Below are positions 6,157-10,184 of a stretch of DNA of 10,184 bases, piece after piece. This DNA comes from Megasphaera sp. AM44-1BH (lineage in GTDB: Bacteria; Bacillota; Negativicutes; Veillonellales; Megasphaeraceae), in NCBI RefSeq assembly GCF_003467125.1, contig NZ_QSFA01000037.1, positions 1-10,184 of the forward strand. Reading direction: 5' to 3'. The translations under genes were made by a program, and so were the position numbers. Under the pieces are notes generated by a model. The model was given only the letters and a program-made list of their open reading frames with translations. It ran no database searches and was not told the origin of the DNA. Position 1 is the stretch's first letter. Each line of letters starts with the position of its first letter.

Positions 6157-6812
6157 TGATCTTTTACAAAGGAAACAGCCCAGTGAGGTGTAATTTCCAG
6201 CGTATCATCTGGCGGCAGAGCACCTGCCAGATCCCGTCCCAGTGCCTGATAGGTCTGGCGCATGGAATCATTAAACGGGAGCATGCCTGATTTCTGCAGT
6301 TCCGGATCGGCAAAATGAAACGCATCACCAGATTCGCCGTGAGTGAATTCAATCAGGCCGGCATGAATCGGGCTGGCCTGAGCTGCCAGGAATGATTGAA
6401 CCATTACTTTCATGATTTCTATCAGCCTGTCATCATATCCTGCATCAAAAATAGCCAGTTTTTCCAATAACTGCGTACGCTGGCGTATGAGACGATAACG
6501 GAACGCCTTCATGAATTCATATTCCGGTTTTTGCAGTGACTGATGCATGTCTGTCACATCCCCACCGCCAGGAGCGTAATAAATGACCAGACGCAAATCG
6601 CTCTGAATATACAAAAAATCATAATCGAGATACGTTTCATGTCCGCATTTAGGACATTGAAAGCGAAAGAGAGACAAATCCCGTACTTTTTCCCGAAGTC
6701 CGGGATTTTTGTCTATCTGTATGCGATCCCAGATTTTAAACCGGCTCTTCTTTCCACAGGAAGGACATTCCAGATTGCGGTTATAATGATCCGCACGTTT
6801 CACAGGTTCCAT
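6138..6812 (-). CDS. CpXC-domain protein of unknown function
   Basis: This 224-residue protein has two CPxC knuckles, CPSC (Cys16, Cys19) and CPKC (Cys53, Cys56), spaced as in the CpXC domain family. They probably bind one zinc ion in a ribbon fold over about residues 12-100. The rest (about 100-224) shows no motif I recognise and looks soluble, with no signal peptide or membrane segment. The ATG at 6812 follows a TAGGAG ribosome site and a near-consensus promoter at 6850-6878, so it seems to be a single-gene unit, though read-through from the regulator upstream is possible. Its last codons overlap the end of ribB on the opposite strand. The family has no firmly established function. Confidence 0.8.
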   Translation of the reverse strand: MEPVKRADHYNRNLECPSCGKKSRFKIWDRIQIDKNPGLREKVRDLSLFRFQCPKCGHETYLDYDFLYIQSDLRLVIYYAPGGGDVTDMHQSLQKPEYEFMKAFRYRLIRQRTQLLEKLAIFDAGYDDRLIEIMKVMVQSFLAAQASPIHAGLIEFTHGESGDAFHFADPELQKSGMLPFNDSMRQTYQALGRDLAGALPPDDTLEITPHWAVSFVKDHQDLFA

Positions 6813-6849
6813 GACATAAGCTCCTATTAATTAAAATAACTACAATTCC

Positions 6850-6878
6850 ATTATAGGCCAGAGCCTTTTCATTGTCTA
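6850..6878 (-). promoter_or_regulatory. Near-consensus promoter of the CpXC gene
   Basis: On the minus strand, TAGACA (complement of 6873-6878) and a perfect TATAAT (complement of 6850-6855) are separated by 17 bases. Transcription would begin near 6843, about 30 bases before the start codon. The gap 6813-6947 holds no convincing terminator for the regulator gene upstream, only short 3-5 bp stems without U-runs. Confidence 0.75.
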
Positions 6879-6947
6879 TGAATAATATAATGAAAGGGGT
6901 TCTCCCACTCTTTATTCTCATTGGTTCTACCAAGTAAGACGACGCTG

Positions 6948-9620
6948 TTACTGCGTAAAATAACGGTAAAGCTCTTCTGTCTGTTCTGATACAGGCATAC
7001 ATAGTTCCCGATTCAAAACCTGGCAACACCGCCGATACCATTGCTTTACCATCGCAATATCTTTCTGAATACCATAACTGATCAGTAAAATGCGATATGC
7101 TTCTTCCCAGCAGGGATCGATTGCCAATATCCACTCTGCCCATATTATGGATTGTCGATACTTCTTCTGATTCACGTAGGAATTGGCCAGCTCTGTTCCT
7201 CCATTAAGGGCCAGTAATTTCAGCCGGTCTCTCTTCTGCAACAGTGGCTCATTCAGGACTTCCCCACACAGATAGTCGCCCTTATACAGTGCAAGCCCTT
7301 TTTGAAGCAGAGCCTGCCCTTCAGCCGTATGATGCGCCAAAAGCACTCTGCCACGTGTTACAGATTGTTCGAAATCGCGAACATCAAGATAGCACTCTTC
7401 GGATGTTGAAAATTGCAAACTGGTACGTTCTTTATGGATGAAAGTTCCTGATGTCCTGGGCATTCTTTCCGGGTCCAGAATGTTAAGGAGACAATTCAAG
7501 GTTACTTTGAAATTATTACGACTAGTCCGGCTATCTGCGTCAGGCCACAGCAAAGTCATGAGCGACTCCCTGTTCATAGGCTGATCATAAAAGGAAATCA
7601 GTAGTAAAAAAAGCATCTTAGCCGCTTTACGCGTCCAATCCTCCGATAAAATCTGCCGGCCCCGGGACGTAATGGCTAAGCCTCCAAATGTAGTAACGAC
7701 AGAATTGACAGACTCCTCATTTTCCATCACAGATTGCAGGGCTTGATAATATTGCCGGAGCGTCTCGCAGGTCACGGGACCCAGATTCCCCAAAATAGAT
7801 GGTTTCTCTAACAAAAATTCATATGAATATCTGTGGCTATATTGTAAAAACTGCTGATATGATTGCAAAAATAATTTTGGGAGTCCCAGTTGCTGATAGC
7901 AATGGCTAAAATACAAGAAGCAGGCCGTCTGACCCAGTGTATCTCTGCATTTTTGATATAGCGATAACGCTTTTTTCAAATAAGGCAGCCCTTCTCTTGC
8001 CTGATTGCAAAAGACGGCTCCCATCCCCAGTGTCAGATACAAAATAGCAGCAAACCAGGCATCTTTCCCCTTCTGCGTAATAGACAAGGCATGCTGTCCG
8101 ATTCGTTCCGCTTCCAGCCACTTGCCATCCAGTGCTGCCATCAGACTCTGTCCCCAATATATTTCCGTTTTACTCCGTTCAATGGACAGGGTATCAGCCA
8201 GTGCCAATGCTTTTTCATATTTCTGTCGGCAAATTTCTTTATTATGACGATAGTCAAGCAATAACGCATGCCCCATACGGACATAGCCAATCACAGCAAT
8301 GAACTGGGAATGAATAGCCTGCGCATACTGAATGCCTTTATTGGCATACTGCAGTGCCTGATCCATATCTCCCTGAATAGAATAACACAATGATAAAATC
8401 AGTGAGCTGTCCCGGAAAGACAAGGGCATGCGATCAAAGCGGTCCAGATTTTCTTTTTGCAGAAGCTGGCAGACATTCCTGATTTTCCCTGTTCGCAACC
8501 ATATACGAGCCTGTAAATTATTTCTGTCGCCATGATCAAAAGGAACAACTCTATGCCGCAAAGCCAGATATCGCTCTGCTTGGCGTGAATTTCCATGGTT
8601 AATCATGTTTTCACTCATGAGATACAAGAGTTCTCCTTTTTTCTCTTCCTGTCCTTCTGGCAAAGCTTTATAAGCCTGATGCAGATATCGCAAAGCTTCG
8701 ACAGGTTGAATAATATCCAGATAAATTTCTCCCAAACCACGATAGCTTTCACTTTCTCCTACAGCGTCCTTCTCAGCAGCAAACAAATAGCCTGATTGCT
8801 GATACCAGTAGACAGCCTTCTCATACTCGCCAGCCAATCGTGCCATATCACCGAGTGAAATAAATATCCGGGGATTCTTCCGGTATGAAACAGGAACTTT
8901 CTGGATATAATGTTGAAATAGTCTTTGCCGGCCTGATACTATCCAATGCCGCCCTACCTGGGAAAGGATATCCGATGCTCTTTTCCAATCCTGACAGAGG
9001 CTGCAAAAATGTAATGCCCATTCATAATTATTTTTTTTCAAATAGTATTGAATGAACGCCTGATATAGCTCTTGTTTATCTGACAACTCCTCTTCCGCTT
9101 TCTGCTGTAAAAAATCGCGGAACAGAGAATGATATTGATATACTCCATGTGCAGATTGTCTGGCAAGAAGTCCTTTTTGAGAAATAACGTGCAACATCTT
9201 CAGTTCTGAACCAGACCGTATAATATTCTGGCAGAAATCCAGATCAAAATACTCTACCAGAGATGTTTTAAGCATAAAATCCTGTAATTCCACTGACTGC
9301 CGGTTAAAAAAATCATAACTCAGATATTCAAAAAAACGCTGCAGATTCAGTGACTTTTTTTGCAAATACGTTTCATATTGTCCGGCATCTTCACGCCATT
9401 GTGCTGCCAGCATCTTAATGACGATAGCCCATCCTTCCGTTTTTTTTAATATAACCTGAATATCTTTATCATCCAGATGCGTCAATTGCGCTTTTTGGAA
9501 TAATGTTTCTATTTCATCTGGAGAAAATAATAAATCCGTCGGAAACAGGTCTTTTGCCTTTCCACGCAGTCTCATCCGTTCCAAAACCGGCAGATTGACA
9601 TATTCCCGTGAAAGCAGCAT
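6948..9620 (-). CDS. C-terminal piece: TPR, SARP winged helix and BTAD
   Basis: This is an open frame of 890 residues from the first in-frame ATG. Homologous coding continues upstream of 9620 to about 9766 without any ATG, GTG or TTG, and no ribosome site precedes 9620, so independent translation is unlikely. Residues about 1-120 finish the ATPase and its helical extension. About 170-610 are helical TPR-like repeats (for example ALRYLHQAYKALPEG and AVYWYQQSGYLF). About 640-740 form the winged helix (FGGLAI, WTRKAAKMLFLLL, LMTLLWPDADSRTSRNNFKV). About 750-890 are the BTAD domain, ending LYRYFTQ. The signal-sensing and DNA-binding parts are intact, so loss lies only in the ATPase switch. Confidence 0.75.
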   Translation of the reverse strand: MLLSREYVNLPVLERMRLRGKAKDLFPTDLLFSPDEIETLFQKAQLTHLDDKDIQVILKKTEGWAIVIKMLAAQWREDAGQYETYLQKKSLNLQRFFEYLSYDFFNRQSVELQDFMLKTSLVEYFDLDFCQNIIRSGSELKMLHVISQKGLLARQSAHGVYQYHSLFRDFLQQKAEEELSDKQELYQAFIQYYLKKNNYEWALHFCSLCQDWKRASDILSQVGRHWIVSGRQRLFQHYIQKVPVSYRKNPRIFISLGDMARLAGEYEKAVYWYQQSGYLFAAEKDAVGESESYRGLGEIYLDIIQPVEALRYLHQAYKALPEGQEEKKGELLYLMSENMINHGNSRQAERYLALRHRVVPFDHGDRNNLQARIWLRTGKIRNVCQLLQKENLDRFDRMPLSFRDSSLILSLCYSIQGDMDQALQYANKGIQYAQAIHSQFIAVIGYVRMGHALLLDYRHNKEICRQKYEKALALADTLSIERSKTEIYWGQSLMAALDGKWLEAERIGQHALSITQKGKDAWFAAILYLTLGMGAVFCNQAREGLPYLKKALSLYQKCRDTLGQTACFLYFSHCYQQLGLPKLFLQSYQQFLQYSHRYSYEFLLEKPSILGNLGPVTCETLRQYYQALQSVMENEESVNSVVTTFGGLAITSRGRQILSEDWTRKAAKMLFLLLISFYDQPMNRESLMTLLWPDADSRTSRNNFKVTLNCLLNILDPERMPRTSGTFIHKERTSLQFSTSEECYLDVRDFEQSVTRGRVLLAHHTAEGQALLQKGLALYKGDYLCGEVLNEPLLQKRDRLKLLALNGGTELANSYVNQKKYRQSIIWAEWILAIDPCWEEAYRILLISYGIQKDIAMVKQWYRRCCQVLNRELCMPVSEQTEELYRYFTQ

Positions 9621-9706
9621 GATGTGCAGCGAATCCGGTAAATTAGCCAGCAGCCGATCAAAAAAAGTTACTACACCGGCATCATGAATATATTGCCAGT
9701 CATCAA

Positions 9707-10102
9707 TTACCAGATATACAGGTGTATTCCTGTCTGACAGGTATTCAATCCGGATAAAAATAAAAACAGTACAAACCTCCAGTCAATCTTTTTTTCTGTT
9801 GCCAGCCGTTGGCAAAACCATTCGCTAAGTCCAGGATAGAACATATCCAGACTTCCCGCCAGATAAATAGCAAAAATATACAAGGTATCATCTTCTGGTC
9901 CCAGACAATACCAGCAGGGAGTTTCCGGTTTTCCCCTCCAATACTGTATCATAGCCGTTGTCTTCCCATATCCGGCTCCTGCAGTAATGACTGTCACCGG
10001 GCATGATTTTATGGCATCTAGTTTTTGATTGAATCGGGGCCGCGGAATGATGATATCATCCACGGCAGGTATAGAAATCTTTGTTGGCAGTAATTTTCTC
10101 AT
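9707..10102 (-). CDS. N-terminal piece of the regulator with Walker A
   Basis: This is a 131-residue open frame. It starts LLPTKISIPAVDDIIIPRPR, the usual MalT-like lead-in, then VTVITAGAGYGKTTAMIQYW with Walker A at 41-49. The sequence stays family-like to about KKIDWRFVLFLF (104-115). The last 16 residues are out-of-frame readings of the conserved Walker B region. The ATG at 10102 is preferred over the GTG at 10108 because the AGGGG ribosome site then sits at about 9 bases. If translated alone it would be an ATP-binding stub without Walker B. Confidence 0.7.
   Translation of the reverse strand: MRKLLPTKISIPAVDDIIIPRPRFNQKLDAIKSCPVTVITAGAGYGKTTAMIQYWRGKPETPCWYCLGPEDDTLYIFAIYLAGSLDMFYPGLSEWFCQRLATEKKIDWRFVLFLFLSGLNTCQTGIHLYIW
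9755..9766 (-). other. Probable frame-change site in the regulator
   Basis: On the minus strand two T5A units lie in tandem (TTTTTATTTTTA), read in frame as TTT TTA TTT TTA. Sequence before them matches the family in the 0 frame and sequence after them matches in the -1 frame. The heptamers are G-TTT-TTA and A-TTT-TTA, not the efficient T-TTT-TTA, so loss of one T is more likely than programmed slippage. Confidence 0.5.
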
Positions 10103-10137
10103 AAGCACCGACCCCTGACAATACGTTTCTTAGTAGT

Positions 10138-10146
10138 ATTATATCA
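10138..10146 (-). promoter_or_regulatory. Extended -10 promoter of the regulator gene
   Basis: On the minus strand TGATATAAT gives a perfect -10 (complement of 10138-10143) with the TGn extension (10144-10146). No good -35 is found 16-18 bases upstream (TTCATT is the best), which an extended -10 can tolerate. The start codon lies about 30 bases downstream of the expected transcript start. Confidence 0.55.
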
Positions 10147-10184
10147 GATTGGGAAAGACAATGAAGCACCGTTATACAAAACCA

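Larger units (their letters stand above)
6948..10102 (-). pseudogene. MalT-like/SARP-BTAD transcriptional regulator, frameshifted
   Basis: The gene encodes a large ATP-dependent activator of about 1,050 residues if the reading frame is joined. The order is a STAND/MalT-type P-loop ATPase, a long TPR-like sensor region, an OmpR-like winged helix of the SARP type and a bacterial transcriptional activator domain. The N-terminal part (10102-9707) has Walker A AGAGYGKTT. The continuation in the -1 frame has Walker B VYLVIDDWQ (around 9720-9690) and the MLLSRE sensor. The frame must change between the -1-frame TGA at 9785-9783 and the 0-frame TAA at 9709-9707, most likely at the TTTTTATTTTTA tract (9766-9755, minus strand). 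One extra T there would restore the protein. As given, the ATPase is split, so this is a pseudogene, a sequencing error in short homopolymers, or a recoded gene. Targets are unknown. Confidence 0.8.

Noticed and set aside
6890..6945. Small hairpins (TTGGT/ACCAA and GGG/CCC) after the regulator stop, as a terminator.
   Set aside because: The stems are only 3-5 bp and no U-run follows in the leftward direction.
9788..9794. A-AAA-AAG on the minus strand, in frame, identical to the dnaX programmed -1 frameshift heptamer, just before the regulator's frame break.
   Set aside because: A -1 slip here reads one GAT codon and then the TGA at 9785-9783, so it cannot join the two halves. It could at most give a slightly shorter stub.

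Overview
The window looks like a chromosomal stretch from an anaerobic Firmicute of middling GC. Negativicutes (Megasphaera- or Acidaminococcus-like) is my best guess. The reasons are the combination of a three-subunit molybdenum hydroxylase, a FldA/HadA-type class III CoA-transferase, a stand-alone ribB behind an FMN riboswitch, and a large MalT-like/SARP regulator. No ribosomal or other taxonomic marker is present, so the taxon is an inference.

Layout. Positions 1-324 hold no gene. They carry terminators and two leftward promoter candidates, one of them strong, that probably serve a gene beyond the left edge. A leftward operon then occupies 5155 to 325: FAD subunit, [2Fe-2S] subunit and molybdopterin subunit of a xanthine dehydrogenase-family enzyme, joined by two 4-base ATGA stop/start overlaps, then a family III CoA-transferase after a 72-base gap with a perfect 8-bp inverted repeat. 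The intergenic region 5156-5526 is divergent: leftward it leads to the hydroxylase operon, and rightward a strong extended -10 promoter drives an FMN riboswitch, an intrinsic terminator and ribB. ribB ends in a 19-base convergent overlap with a leftward CpXC-domain gene (6812-6138), which has its own near-consensus promoter. The rest of the window (10102-6948) is a leftward gene for a large regulator: STAND-type ATPase, TPR-like middle, SARP winged helix and BTAD domain. It is split by a -1 frame change between its Walker A and Walker B regions.

How the parts may work together. The hydroxylase needs FAD, two [2Fe-2S] clusters and a molybdenum cofactor. The neighbouring ribB supplies a riboflavin precursor and is shut off by FMN, so flavin supply and a flavin enzyme diverge from one intergenic region. 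The CoA-transferase at the end of the operon suggests that the hydroxylase substrate or product is an organic acid handled as its CoA thioester, but substrate identity cannot be read from the sequence. The broken regulator has no visible link to any one target. I saw no CRISPR array, tRNA, rRNA, transposase or phage gene, and no clear new defence or mobile system. The points most worth a second look are the frameshifted regulator, the long-range antiterminator pairing in the riboswitch, and the hydroxylase/CoA-transferase pairing.
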